The translations under genes and the position numbers were made by a program. The notes under the pieces were generated by a model that ran no database searches, was not told the origin of the DNA, and saw nothing but the letters and a program-made list of their open reading frames with translations. A DNA stretch of 64,000 bases, taken from contig MGWO01000007.1 of assembly GCA_001801025.1 (NCBI GenBank), positions 558,001 to 622,000 of the forward strand, read 5' to 3'. Shown here piece by piece: positions 53,918-63,094 of this stretch. How positions within the stretch are numbered: position 1 is the stretch's first letter; every line of letters starts with the position of its first letter. Source of the DNA: Gallionellales bacterium GWA2_54_124. Lineage in GTDB: Bacteria > Pseudomonadota > Gammaproteobacteria > Burkholderiales > Gallionellaceae.

Positions 53918-54207
53918 AACACCATCTTGACCAGCGGGTGATCGACCAAGTCCTGATACACCGCATCGAGTTGACGGCGGGAGGTGGCGCGGATCGTGCA
54001 GGTCAGGCTGATGTATTTCGCGGTTTTGCTGGCGCGCATCTCCATGCTGGCAGCGTCGAAGTCGGGCGCGTGGCGGGTCACGACTTCCAGCACGGATTGT
54101 GCAAGTTCCGGGTGCTGCAGGCCGAAAATCTTCAGCGGGAAGTCGGAGGGGTAAGCGACCAGACTTTCTGATTCCGGGATGACCGGCATTTGGGGTGTTG
54201 TCTTCAT
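53914..54207 (-). CDS. ybeD: YbeD family protein (DUF493)
   Basis: Small alpha/beta protein of 97 residues resembling an ACT-like regulatory domain. Hallmarks: YPSDFPLKIFGLQHPELAQS and KYISLTCTIRATSRRQLDAV, plus [11 protein letters not shown] at the end. It is encoded between dat and lipB with 4-bp overlaps, the arrangement conserved around lipB. The biochemical function is not known; a regulatory role in lipoate metabolism has been suggested by context. Confidence 0.93.
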   Translation of the reverse strand: MKTTPQMPVIPESESLVAYPSDFPLKIFGLQHPELAQSVLEVVTRHAPDFDAASMEMRASKTAKYISLTCTIRATSRRQLDAVYQDLVDHPLVKMVL

Positions 54208-55070
54208 TGGGTGCGCATCACGTTAATCTTAAATTCTTGATAAAGATGATAAATTTTATGGAACATCGGGCCGGGAACGGCGTTGCCTACCGGTTTTCCG
54301 TCGAGGTGCGTGATTGCCATCACTTCGCGGGTGCTGGAAGTGAGCAGCAATTCATCGGCATCGAAGACCTCGTCAGCCAAGATTTTTCTGATCTGGTACG
54401 GAATGCCGTACGATTCGGCGATTTCCAGTATCACGTCATAGGTGATGCCCGGCAGCATCAGCTGTCCTTTAGGCGGTGCGAGCAGTACGCCGTTTTTAAC
54501 CGCGAAGATATTGCTCGCCGCGCCCTCGGTGAGAAAGGCGGCCTCCCCCGGCGCACCTGCACGGAGCAGTAGGGTTTCCGCGCAGCCGGCATCGACCGCC
54601 ATCTGGCGCAGCAGCACATTGGGCAGCAGCGAGATGGCCTTGATGTCGCAGCGCAGCCAGCGGTTGTCAACGGCCGTCACGGCGCTCACGCCGAGTAACC
54701 CGGATCTGGGGGCAGGCAGGGGATTGCTCATCGCGAACACGGTCGGCGGCACGGGCGGATCGGGGAAAGGGTGGTCGCGCCTTGCAACGCCCCGCGTGAT
54801 GTGCAGGTAGAGGTACTGATCGTCCGGTTCATTGGCCGCGATCAGTCCTGTGATGATGCCGGTCCATTCCGGCATGCTGTGCGGATTGGGCAGCCGGATC
54901 TCGTCGAGACTGTGTTGCAGACGCAGCAGGTGTTCTTCAAGACGAAACGCGCGGCGCGAATATACCGGAATGACCTCGTACACGCCATCTCCGAAGATAA
55001 AGCCGCGATCGAGCACGGATATCTTAGCGTCTTCAACCGGCATGTATTGACCGTTCAGATAGATCGTCAT
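54204..55070 (-). CDS. dat: D-amino-acid transaminase-like PLP enzyme
   Basis: Fold-type IV aminotransferase, 288 residues, probably interconverting D-alanine and D-glutamate for cell wall. DRGFIFGDGVYEVIPVYSRR, RCDIKAISLLPNVLLRQMA (PLP lysine) and FLTEGAASNIFAVKNGVL are typical of D-amino-acid transaminases; branched-chain aminotransferases have different blocks. The gene lies between dacA-like and ybeD-lipB genes, an order found in other betaproteobacteria. The name is family-level. Confidence 0.9.
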   Translation of the reverse strand: MTIYLNGQYMPVEDAKISVLDRGFIFGDGVYEVIPVYSRRAFRLEEHLLRLQHSLDEIRLPNPHSMPEWTGIITGLIAANEPDDQYLYLHITRGVARRDHPFPDPPVPPTVFAMSNPLPAPRSGLLGVSAVTAVDNRWLRCDIKAISLLPNVLLRQMAVDAGCAETLLLRAGAPGEAAFLTEGAASNIFAVKNGVLLAPPKGQLMLPGITYDVILEIAESYGIPYQIRKILADEVFDADELLLTSSTREVMAITHLDGKPVGNAVPGPMFHKIYHLYQEFKINVMRTQ

Positions 55071-55087
55071 CGGTGATTCCTCTGTTA

Positions 55088-56233
55088 TTACAGCGGATTG
55101 TACTTTTGCACCAGCAAACGGATGCTGTCCCAGCCGCGTGAGAATACGTTAGCCAGCGTCACGCTGTCGAGCGCGATAAGCGGAAATTCTGCGTAGGGTT
55201 TGCCATCCAGCGACAATTTGAGTACGCCCATCTGTTGGCCTGAGGTGATCGGCGCCAGTATCGGCTGATGTGTTTCCATCGTCGCTTTTAGCTGTGCGAA
55301 GCTGCCCTTGGGAATGGTCAGGAAGATATCCTGACGGAAACCCAGATCCAAATGGCTTTCCGTTCCTTTCCATACACGCACTTTGGTAACCGGTTGGCTG
55401 TTCTGATACAGGCGCACGGCATCAAAGCTCTGAAAGCCGTAATTGAGCAGCTTCTGGCTCTCGGAGGCTCGCTGGGTGTCGGAATCCGCGCCCAGCACCA
55501 CGGAAATCAGGCGACGCTTGTCGCGTTTTGCGGAACCGACCAGACAGAATCCGGCCGTTTCCGTGTGTCCGGTTTTCAGGCCGTCGGCATAAGGATCCAG
55601 CCAGAGCAGGCGGTTGCGATTGGCTTGTGTGACATTGTTGAAGGTGTAATCGCGCAGGCCGAACAGCGGATAGTGTTCCGGATAATCGCGGATTAACGCC
55701 GCGGCCAGAATTGCCATGTCATATGCACTGCTGTAATGCTGTGCGTTCGGCATGCCCACCGGATTGACAAAATGCGTATTTTTCATCCCCATGCGCTGTG
55801 CTTCTTTGTTCATCTGTTCGACAAACACGGCTTCGGAACCCGATATATGTACGGCCAGCGTATTGGCCGCGTCGTTGCCCGATTGCACGATCAGTCCGTG
55901 CAGCAATTCATCGACCGTGACTGACTGTCCGGGTTTGAGCAGCATGCGCGATTCGCCGCTGGAGTTTCTGGGCGCATCAGCCGGCACAGTGAGGGTTTGA
56001 TCAAGTTTTAGCTTATCTTGCTTGATGGCGGAAAATGTCAGATAGGCCGTCATCAGCTTGGTCAGCGAAGCAGGCTCCAGACGCGCATGACCGTTTTGAT
56101 TGACTAAGATCTGATTGCTGGAAAAGTCGTACAAAAGGTAAGACTTGGACGCCAGCACAGGCGGCTCAGCCTGTTGCAGCGCGTAGCTTGTGAAGGAGAG
56201 CAGTAAACCGGCGAAAAACAGGAAGGATTTCAT
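55088..56233 (-). CDS. dacA: D-alanyl-D-alanine carboxypeptidase (PBP5/6 type)
   Basis: Serine DD-carboxypeptidase trimming peptidoglycan pentapeptides. Signal peptide 1-21; active-site SLTK (Ser56, Lys59), SGN (118-120) and KTG (220-222) are intact. The C-terminal beta domain and terminal amphipathic segment (FSRGWDSIRLLVQKYNPL) anchor the protein to the membrane. Length 381 is normal. dacA and dacC types cannot be separated by sequence alone. It heads the dacA-dat-ybeD-lipB-lipA cluster. Confidence 0.95.
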   Translation of the reverse strand: MKSFLFFAGLLLSFTSYALQQAEPPVLASKSYLLYDFSSNQILVNQNGHARLEPASLTKLMTAYLTFSAIKQDKLKLDQTLTVPADAPRNSSGESRMLLKPGQSVTVDELLHGLIVQSGNDAANTLAVHISGSEAVFVEQMNKEAQRMGMKNTHFVNPVGMPNAQHYSSAYDMAILAAALIRDYPEHYPLFGLRDYTFNNVTQANRNRLLWLDPYADGLKTGHTETAGFCLVGSAKRDKRRLISVVLGADSDTQRASESQKLLNYGFQSFDAVRLYQNSQPVTKVRVWKGTESHLDLGFRQDIFLTIPKGSFAQLKATMETHQPILAPITSGQQMGVLKLSLDGKPYAEFPLIALDSVTLANVFSRGWDSIRLLVQKYNPL

Positions 56234-56525
56234 AATCGCTTGAGTGATAACAATGCCCGATTATAGTCTTTGAGTGCGGGTGGGCGATAGTCGTAACTGC
56301 AATGCGAGTGTGTCGGCAGCGAGGTTCTAATGGTCTGTTGCCGGCAGCAGATAGTTACAAATGGCTAGGCCTTTTGGCCTATATGTCAATTTGGCTCGGG
56401 CTGGTATAACGCTCTTTCTGCCGCTTGTGCGGTAGCAATTTTTCTATTCAGCAATGTGCTTACAAAAAATCGGCTGTGTTTTTGCAGGCCAGCCGTCAAA
56501 CGATACGGATATAAAGCAGGGTGTG
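56234..56525. other. Divergent promoter region between dacA and the CZB gene
   Basis: No gene. It contains an extended -10 (TGGTATAAC, 56402-56410) pointing right, and directly after it a small hairpin CTGCCGC/GCGGTAG (56418-56424/56429-56435) followed by TTTTT. The hairpin would form the very 5' end of the CZB transcript and could attenuate it. A GGCC-TTTT-GGCC hairpin lies near 56370. Confidence 0.45.
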
Positions 56526-56936
56526 ATGATGAGTGACGGGGCTGAGTTAGATTGTCGGTGTAAACGGGATTTGCGTGACCGCCTGAATATTGTTGCGGCA
56601 GCCGAGGCCCATGTGGTCTGGAAAAACCGGCTCGGCAGTCACGTGCATGGTGTGAGTCATGAACCGTTAGGAGCTGCGCTGCTGGGTCAGGATGGGGTTT
56701 GTCAGCTGGGCGGGCTGATCAACGGTGCTGCGTTTGCCATTTTTCGCGACATGGAGGAATTCTGGCAACTGAACGAAGCGCATCAAAAGTTTCATCAATT
56801 GGCATCGGTGGTGATCGAAAAACTTAAAGGCGGTGACGTTAGCGGTGCCGAAGCGCTGTTCGAAAACGAGTATAGCCTCGCTTGCCGCGATGTGATCCAG
56901 TCTTTGAGTGCAATCAACAGGCAGTTACAAGGCTGA
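56526..56936 (+). CDS. Stand-alone CZB (chemoreceptor zinc-binding) domain protein
   Basis: The 136-residue protein is essentially one CZB domain, which binds zinc through a 3His/1Cys site and links zinc or HOCl sensing to chemotaxis and c-di-GMP signalling. Likely ligands: His29 (AAEAHVVWKNRL), Cys59 (GVCQLGGLING), His86 and His90 (LNEAHQKFHQLA). The usual partner domain (MCP or GGDEF) is absent. ATG 56526 with CAGGG upstream is preferred; the frame opens at 56454. Confidence 0.85.
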   Translation: MMSDGAELDCRCKRDLRDRLNIVAAAEAHVVWKNRLGSHVHGVSHEPLGAALLGQDGVCQLGGLINGAAFAIFRDMEEFWQLNEAHQKFHQLASVVIEKLKGGDVSGAEALFENEYSLACRDVIQSLSAINRQLQG

Positions 56937-57012
56937 CAGGCAGGACTAAAAGGCAGGATTGAGAATTTAGGATTGAGTAAAAATCACTTTCCAGATTCCT
57001 CAATCCTCTTTC
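56937..57012. repeat. AGGATTGAG-type inverted repeat between the CZB and HDOD genes
   Basis: GCAGGATTGAGAATTTAGGATTGAG (two copies of AGGATTGAG) is answered by CCTCAATCCTCTTTCC. This is an inverted repeat with repeated arms, the same architecture as the GTGGTAAGTGG elements but with a different core word. It lies between convergent genes. Confidence 0.6.
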
Positions 57013-57013
57013 C

Positions 57014-57877
57014 TTATACCGCGCCAGCCAGTTGTTGCGCCTGCTCGGCAATCGATGTGATCTGTTCGATAATTGCCTCTGCCTTATCTGGTGAAATGCC
57101 AAGCTCCATCCATTCGGCTTCGCTGATCTCTTTGCCGGTTAGCTCGGCAATGAAAAAATCAGGCAGCAGGCGTTCCGCATAAGCGACCAGACTCACCAAT
57201 GGCTGACCCGGCATTGCTTCTTTGTCGTCCGGGTTGTGATGGTAGCGCATCACGGCGATGATTTCTTCGGGCAAATCCCAGTGCAGGGCAAGTCTTGCGC
57301 CAATTTCGCCGTGCGTCATGCCAATGAGCTCCATTTCGATTTCGGCAACGGGGCGTTCAGGGTTTGCCTGTAAGGCGATGTGCAGGGCATCGCTGGCCGG
57401 TGTGTCGAGAAAGCTGAGCGCCATGTAGCCGATGTCGTGCAGCAGGCCGGCGAGAAAAATCTGGTCATCGAGCGGGCGAACGCGTGCGGGCATCGCTTTT
57501 GCGATGGTGCGCATCACAAGTGCGACGGCCATGCTGTGCAGCCACAGATCATTGGCTTTGAGAAAGCCGCCGGGGAATTTGGTGACGGCAGACATGGTGG
57601 CGATGCCGATGGCGACCGATTTTACGCGTGTCAGCCCGAGCAGCATGCTGGCATCGCTGACCGAATTGACCTTGCGGGATGAGCCGAACAGGGGGGAGTT
57701 GGCCAGACCGATGATTTTCGCTGCAATCAGGGGATCTTGCTCGATCAGTCTGAGTAATTGTGCTTCGCCTTCGTCGGTATCGAGTGCCAGCGTCAGCAGC
57801 TTTTGAGCAATGGCCGGCATGGCGGGTAGGGCGCTAAGACGTGAAATATTAAGCTTTAAGTCAATTGCGATACCCAT
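57014..57877 (-). CDS. HDOD domain signalling protein (copy 1)
   Basis: A 287-residue protein consisting of one HDOD domain (LSALPAMPAIAQKLLTLALD, IEQDPLIAAKIIGLANSPLF, LLHDIGYMALSFLD). HDOD proteins are degenerate HD-fold signalling modules; this copy keeps LHDIGY, and a second motif H-x3 in MTHGEIGARLALHW. No output domain is attached. It is tandem with a homologue 103 bp upstream on the same strand; the two share about half their residues by eye. Confidence 0.9.
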   Translation of the reverse strand: MGIAIDLKLNISRLSALPAMPAIAQKLLTLALDTDEGEAQLLRLIEQDPLIAAKIIGLANSPLFGSSRKVNSVSDASMLLGLTRVKSVAIGIATMSAVTKFPGGFLKANDLWLHSMAVALVMRTIAKAMPARVRPLDDQIFLAGLLHDIGYMALSFLDTPASDALHIALQANPERPVAEIEMELIGMTHGEIGARLALHWDLPEEIIAVMRYHHNPDDKEAMPGQPLVSLVAYAERLLPDFFIAELTGKEISEAEWMELGISPDKAEAIIEQITSIAEQAQQLAGAV

Positions 57878-57980
57878 CGTGATTTCCCCCTGAATTTATT
57901 TTTTTAGCAGCAAGGTGTTCATTCTAACCAATGTGCTGAAGTTGTGCGCGTCGGGTCAGGGTAAATTTTTTCTGTCGTGT

Positions 57981-58856
57981 TCAGAAGACATCGGCAATCT
58001 GCGCGGCTTGAATCGCGAGCTCATTGATGTTGTCTCTTAATTCGTCGGCTTTTTCCGGATTTATGCCCAAGGCACGCCATTCATGTCCGCCGATTTCACT
58101 GCCGCAGTATTCAGTAATGCCAAAATTGGGCAGTAGTTTTTCAGCCAGATTGACCAGACGCACCAGCGGATTGTTGTCGGCTACCTGATCCACATAGGGA
58201 TCGTGGTGATAGCCCAGTACAGTAATAATTTCTTCCGGGAGACGCCATTGTCTTGCCAGTTGTGCGCCGATATAGCAGTGAGACGCGCCCAGCGTTTGCA
58301 GTTCAATTTCCATGACCGGACGTTTCGGCTGCAGGCGCAGTTGATGGTGCAGTTCGTTGCTGGCCGCATTGTCCAGATAATGTATCGCCATGTAACCGAT
58401 GTCGTGCAGCAGTCCGGCCAGATAAATCTGGTCGTGTTGGGGGCGCAGATGTTCAGGCATCGAGAGCGACAGCGTGTGCATCGCGATGGCAATCGTCAGG
58501 CTGTGCAGCCATAAATCCTGTGGTGCGAAGTTTTGTGAGCCGGGCAGTTGCGGGAAATTGGAAATGACGGCAATGCCGAGCGCGACGGCTTTCACGCGGT
58601 CAAGGCCCAGCAGCAGGGACGCTTCTCCGATGCTGCATACTTTGCGTGCCAGACCGATTGCGGGCGAGTTTGCCAGGCTGATCAGTTTTGCGGAAATTTG
58701 CGGGTCTTGTTCAATCAGTGTCATCAGCTGCGCTTCGCCCGCAACGGAGTCGAGCTTCAGTGCCATCAGTTTTAATGCGATAGCCGGCATCGCCGGCAGG
58801 GCGTCGATGTTGGCAAGGGCTTGCGTGAGCCAGTGTTTGGCGTGTTCAGTAATCAT
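57981..58856 (-). CDS. HDOD domain signalling protein (copy 2)
   Basis: A 291-residue HDOD protein (IDALPAMPAIALKLMALKLD, IEQDPQISAKLISLANSPAI, LLHDIGYMAIHYLD), paralogue of the following gene with the same length and block order. Loss of the second helix pair in either copy is not seen. The tandem pair probably arose by duplication and may have diverged in partner choice. It lies directly downstream of the RegA/RegB genes on the same strand with a 111-bp gap. Confidence 0.9.
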   Translation of the reverse strand: MITEHAKHWLTQALANIDALPAMPAIALKLMALKLDSVAGEAQLMTLIEQDPQISAKLISLANSPAIGLARKVCSIGEASLLLGLDRVKAVALGIAVISNFPQLPGSQNFAPQDLWLHSLTIAIAMHTLSLSMPEHLRPQHDQIYLAGLLHDIGYMAIHYLDNAASNELHHQLRLQPKRPVMEIELQTLGASHCYIGAQLARQWRLPEEIITVLGYHHDPYVDQVADNNPLVRLVNLAEKLLPNFGITEYCGSEIGGHEWRALGINPEKADELRDNINELAIQAAQIADVF

Positions 58857-58967
58857 CTGATCAGGTGCGTATTGCGACTGTGCAATATACGAGAGATCGC
58901 ATGATTTTGCGAGTGGATTGGTGTGTGAGTTGCGGCTAAGTGCGACGGAATGTTCTGATAGCGAGCC

Positions 58968-59525
58968 TTATTTTCCGGGAGGGGGTTTGTTCAGCTTGCG
59001 TTGCAGTGTGCGGCGATGCATGCTGAGTGCGCGTGCCGTGGCGGAAATATTGTTGCCATGCTCTTGCAGGACTCGCTGGATGTGTTCCCATTCCAGATTT
59101 TCGATATTGGTTGCAGGCACACTAAAAACGATATGGCTGTCCGCCTCGTGGCTGAAAGCCGCGACGATTTCATCGGCGTTAGCGGGTTTCGACAGATATT
59201 GTGTCGCGCCAAGTTTAATGGCTTCAACGGCCGTGTTGATGCTGGCGTAGCCTGTCAATACCACGATGCGCGTGTTTGGATCTAGTTCGTGCAGCTTTTT
59301 GACCAGCACAAGTCCCGGCGCCCCCTGCATTTTCATATCTACGATGGCGTATTCGGGCGGATTGTCGGTCGCCATGGGCAGGGCTTGTTCTACGCTGTGA
59401 GCCACGCTGACGCTAAAGCCGCGCTTTTCCAGTGCGGTTCTTAATACGCGGCAAAAAGTGGCGTCGTCGTCAACCAGCAGCAGCGAGGCGGCATCTTCGC
59501 GCGATGAGAAGTTCTCTGTGGTCAT
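58968..59525 (-). CDS. regA: Redox response regulator RegA/ActR/PrrA-like
   Basis: Short response regulator of the ActR/RegA family, 185 residues. Receiver with acidic Asp19-21, phosphoacceptor Asp63 in AIVDMKMQGAPGL and lysine in YLSKPANADE; then the Fis-type helix-turn-helix HGNNISATARALSMHRRTLQ RKL near the C-terminus, typical of RegA. The protein regulates respiratory and redox genes in relatives. The start overlaps the regB stop (ATGA). Confidence 0.93.
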   Translation of the reverse strand: MTTENFSSREDAASLLLVDDDATFCRVLRTALEKRGFSVSVAHSVEQALPMATDNPPEYAIVDMKMQGAPGLVLVKKLHELDPNTRIVVLTGYASINTAVEAIKLGATQYLSKPANADEIVAAFSHEADSHIVFSVPATNIENLEWEHIQRVLQEHGNNISATARALSMHRRTLQRKLNKPPPGK

Positions 59526-60820
59526 AACGATGCCTGTGCGATCGGCAGACTAAGCTCGGTTGTCGCACCGCCGGTTTCACGGTTGTACAGACGTACGTTT
59601 CCGCCCAGACGCTCGATGGTTGCATTGGCCAGAAACAGGCCTAGACCGCGCCCTTCGGTTTTTGTGGTGAAAAATGCGGAACCTGCTTTGAGGGCGGCCT
59701 CTTCGCTTAGCCCTGCGCCGTGATCGTGTATTTCAAGGATGAAATTCACGTTGTCGTGGCGCGTGCTGATCTCGATGGCGTCAGGACTTGCATCGGCGGC
59801 ATTGTTGAGCAGATTCATCAGCGCCGCGCGCAGCGTCACATCGACGCTGATCAGGGGGGCGTTTTGTTCTCCTTGATAACGATATTGTGCCGTGGGGCGC
59901 AGCAGTTGCCATTCGCCGAGGACTTCGCTGATCAGTTCGTCAGCTGCAGTGCGTGTGACACTCCCACTGTCCTGAGCGTTGTGCATCATCTTGTCAAGAA
60001 TTCGGCGGCAAGCGCGCACCTGCTCGTCTAGCAGGCTCAGGCTGTCTTGTTGTTCCGGTAGCAAGGAATCGTGCTTCAATTCGCCGATGATGACGGCCAT
60101 CGTGGAAAGCGGGGTGCCTAGTTCGTGCGCAGCGCCTGCCGCTTGCGTACCTAATGCGACGATGCGCTCGTTGCGCAGGATTTCTTCCCTGACTTGCACC
60201 AGAAGTTCGTCGCGTTTGCGTACCGCTTGCGCCATTTTTACGACGAAATAGGCCACCACTACCGCACTGATGACAAAGCCCAGCCACATGCCCAGCACAT
60301 GGGTGTTGAAGGCACTATCCATCTCCGTACTCATGCCCATGTCGTGCTGCATGTTCATGTCGTACTGCATGCTCATGTCGTGATGGTTGTGCGGCAAGGG
60401 AATGTAATACACCATCAGCAGACTGTAACAGGCGGTAGTCAGCGCTGCCATGCCCCAGGTGAAACGCGGCTGCAGGGTTGCGGCGGCGATCACCAGCGGC
60501 AGCAGGTATAGCGAGACGAAGGGATTGGTCGAGCCGCCCGCGTAATACAGCAGGATGCTCAGACCAATCACATCAATGCTCAGTTGCGCGAATAATTCGG
60601 GATCGTTCACAGGGCGGCTGTTGCCCAGCCGGATAAAGCTAAGCAGGTTGAGCGTTGCCAGCGTGGCGATGCAGGCTAACATGGGCAGCCACTCGAGTTC
60701 GATTTTAAGCCCTTGCCATACGGCCAGCAGGGTGAGTGCCTGGGCTGCAACAGCCAGACTGCGCAGGTTGACCAGGCGGCGTAGCTGGATATGGCCGGGC
60801 AAAGCAGAAGAGAGGTTCAT
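59522..60820 (-). CDS. regB: RegB/PrrB/ActS-like redox sensor kinase with a Met/His-rich loop
   Basis: Six-helix membrane histidine kinase, 432 residues from ATG 60820 (frame opens at 60880). The quinone-sensing block YYAGGSTNPFVSLYLLP (GGSTNPF 95-101), the H-box AAGAAHELGTPLSTM (His232) and Cys271 in VRACRRILDKM (position of the redox-active cysteine of RegB) are present, and the ATPase blocks follow. Unusual: residues 144-174 (nt 60299-60391), between two membrane helices, contain 7 Met and 5 His in 31 residues, a copper-binding-like composition not usual in RegB. A copper chaperone gene lies divergent. Confidence 0.92.
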   Translation of the reverse strand: MNLSSALPGHIQLRRLVNLRSLAVAAQALTLLAVWQGLKIELEWLPMLACIATLATLNLLSFIRLGNSRPVNDPELFAQLSIDVIGLSILLYYAGGSTNPFVSLYLLPLVIAAATLQPRFTWGMAALTTACYSLLMVYYIPLPHNHHDMSMQYDMNMQHDMGMSTEMDSAFNTHVLGMWLGFVISAVVVAYFVVKMAQAVRKRDELLVQVREEILRNERIVALGTQAAGAAHELGTPLSTMAVIIGELKHDSLLPEQQDSLSLLDEQVRACRRILDKMMHNAQDSGSVTRTAADELISEVLGEWQLLRPTAQYRYQGEQNAPLISVDVTLRAALMNLLNNAADASPDAIEISTRHDNVNFILEIHDHGAGLSEEAALKAGSAFFTTKTEGRGLGLFLANATIERLGGNVRLYNRETGGATTELSLPIAQASL

Positions 60821-60928
60821 GTGGCGGATTGTAATCGCAGAATCTAGCGGGCGGGTGCGACAAGATGTCGCACCCGCCATATTGTGGCTCAGTCTTTAAA
60901 TCCCTTATGCGGATTTTTGTCTTCGCCT

Positions 60929-60961
60929 AAAGAACTGAACTCAATTTGAGTTCAGTTCTTT
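60929..60961. promoter_or_regulatory. 33-bp perfect palindrome in the regB/pcuAC spacer
   Basis: AAAGAACTGAACTCAA, a central T, then TTGAGTTCAGTTCTTT: 16-bp arms with a 1-bp centre and no mismatch. It sits between divergent start codons, close to the -35 region of the pcuAC promoter, so an operator is likely. As RNA it would be a very tight hairpin ending in T-run (CTTTT), so a terminator of an unseen transcript is the alternative. Confidence 0.85.
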
Positions 60962-60981
60962 TCGCAGCCATAGTGAATTAC

Positions 60982-60998
60982 CGCGGGTATAATCCGCG
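60982..60998 (+). promoter_or_regulatory. -10 region of pcuAC enclosed by CGCGG/CCGCG arms
   Basis: TATAAT (60988-60993) is flanked by CGCGG (60982-60986) and CCGCG (60994-60998), a 5-bp inverted repeat around the -10 box. The predicted start is near 61000, leaving a 25-nt leader. The -35 is weak, fitting an activated or repressed promoter. Confidence 0.65.
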
Positions 60999-61024
60999 CT
61001 TTAAAATCTGATGAGTGGCTGATC

Positions 61025-61480
61025 ATGAATAAATTGTTGAAAGTGTGCGGTCTGTTGGGCGCGTTGCTGCTGACGGCCAGTGTTTATGCAAGCGACATTC
61101 AAGTGTTGGGCGCATCGTCACGCGCAACAGCCCCCGGGCAAGACAGCGCGATGGTGGATTTGACGATCATCAGTGCTCAGGCGGGACAGTTGGTCGGATT
61201 TTCCAGTCCCGCCTGCAAGACGGCTGAAATGCACAGCATGTCGCATGACAACGGTATGATGACGATGCGTCAGGTGAAAGTGATCGATTTGCCTGCGGGC
61301 CGCCGTGTGGCGCTGGGCGAGAGCGGATTTCACTTGATGCTGATGGGTTTGAAGTCGTCACTCAAAGCGGGTGAGCGTGTTCCTTTAACGCTGAACGTTA
61401 AGGTTGGTGGCAAGGAAATAAAAATTGATGCCAGTGCAGAGATTACGCCGCTGGTGGGTAGTGCACATATGCATCATTAA
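61025..61480 (+). CDS. PCuAC-family periplasmic copper chaperone
   Basis: Delivers Cu(I) to the CuA site of cytochrome oxidase together with Sco proteins. Signal peptide 1-22 (VYA-SD). The metal motif H-X10-M-X21-H-X-M is exact: His70, Met81, His103, Met105. The C-terminus MHH gives extra ligands. Length 151 is typical. It is divergent from regB, whose sensor loop looks copper-binding; in Rhodobacter a copper chaperone (SenC/PrrC) also accompanies the RegAB/PrrAB genes, so a shared copper/oxygen regulon is plausible. Confidence 0.93.
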   Translation: MNKLLKVCGLLGALLLTASVYASDIQVLGASSRATAPGQDSAMVDLTIISAQAGQLVGFSSPACKTAEMHSMSHDNGMMTMRQVKVIDLPAGRRVALGESGFHLMLMGLKSSLKAGERVPLTLNVKVGGKEIKIDASAEITPLVGSAHMHH

Positions 61481-61525
61481 ACACGCTAGCCGGTTTATCG
61501 TGGCGACATGATTTTTCTTCTGGTG

Positions 61526-62443
<918 letters not shown>

Positions 62444-62444
62444 C

Positions 62445-63086
62445 GTGTTGTGGATTTTTGATCTGGACAACACGCTGCATGATGCGGGTGCGCATATCTT
62501 TCCGCACATCAACCGCAGCATGACCGCCTATCTTCAGGAGCATCTGCAACTGTCCGAAGCCGATGCGAACGCGTTGCGTCAGCACTACTGGCACCGCTAC
62601 GGCGCAACATTGAGCGGCTTGATGCGCCATCACGGCACCGATCCCGATCACTTCCTGTATCACACGCATCAGTTTCCTCAGCTGGAGCGCATGGTGGTTC
62701 GCGCCCCCCGGCTGCGTGCGGTGTTGCGCAGCCTGCCCGGCAAAAAAGTCGTTTTTTCGAATGCGCCGCGGCATTACGCGCTGGCGGTTTTGAAATTGCT
62801 GAAGGTGGCGGATCTGTTCGATGATGTTATCGCGGTCGAGCATACGCGCTACCGTCCTAAGCCTGATTTTTACGGGTTCAGGCACGTGATGCGCCGTCAT
62901 CGGGTTCGGGCATCGCACTGCGTGATGGTTGAAGACAGTCTGGAAAATCTGCAGGCGGCTAAGCGACTGGGGATGCAGACAGTCTGGGTTAATGCCGGCA
63001 ACAGGTATCCTGTCTGTGTGGATGTGAAGATCAGCGATATAGTGCAACTGCCGGGTGCCGTTCATCGTCTGCCCGGACATTTTTAA
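62445..63086 (+). CDS. HAD-family pyrimidine 5'-nucleotidase-like protein
   Basis: HAD phosphatase of the SDT1/PPE subgroup, 213 residues. LWIFDLDNTLHDAGAHIFPH (nucleophile Asp in DLDNTL), VVFSNAPRHYALAVLKLLKV (motif II Ser), YRPKPDFYGFRHVMRRH (motif III Lys) and CVMVEDSLENLQAAKRLGM (motif IV acidic residues) are intact. Such proteins dephosphorylate UMP/CMP or similar nucleotides. The start is a GTG at 62445, 1 bp behind argB; the pairing argB-nucleotidase is frequent in betaproteobacteria. Confidence 0.9.
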   Translation: MLWIFDLDNTLHDAGAHIFPHINRSMTAYLQEHLQLSEADANALRQHYWHRYGATLSGLMRHHGTDPDHFLYHTHQFPQLERMVVRAPRLRAVLRSLPGKKVVFSNAPRHYALAVLKLLKVADLFDDVIAVEHTRYRPKPDFYGFRHVMRRHRVRASHCVMVEDSLENLQAAKRLGMQTVWVNAGNRYPVCVDVKISDIVQLPGAVHRLPGHF

Positions 63087-63094
63087 GGATCCCC

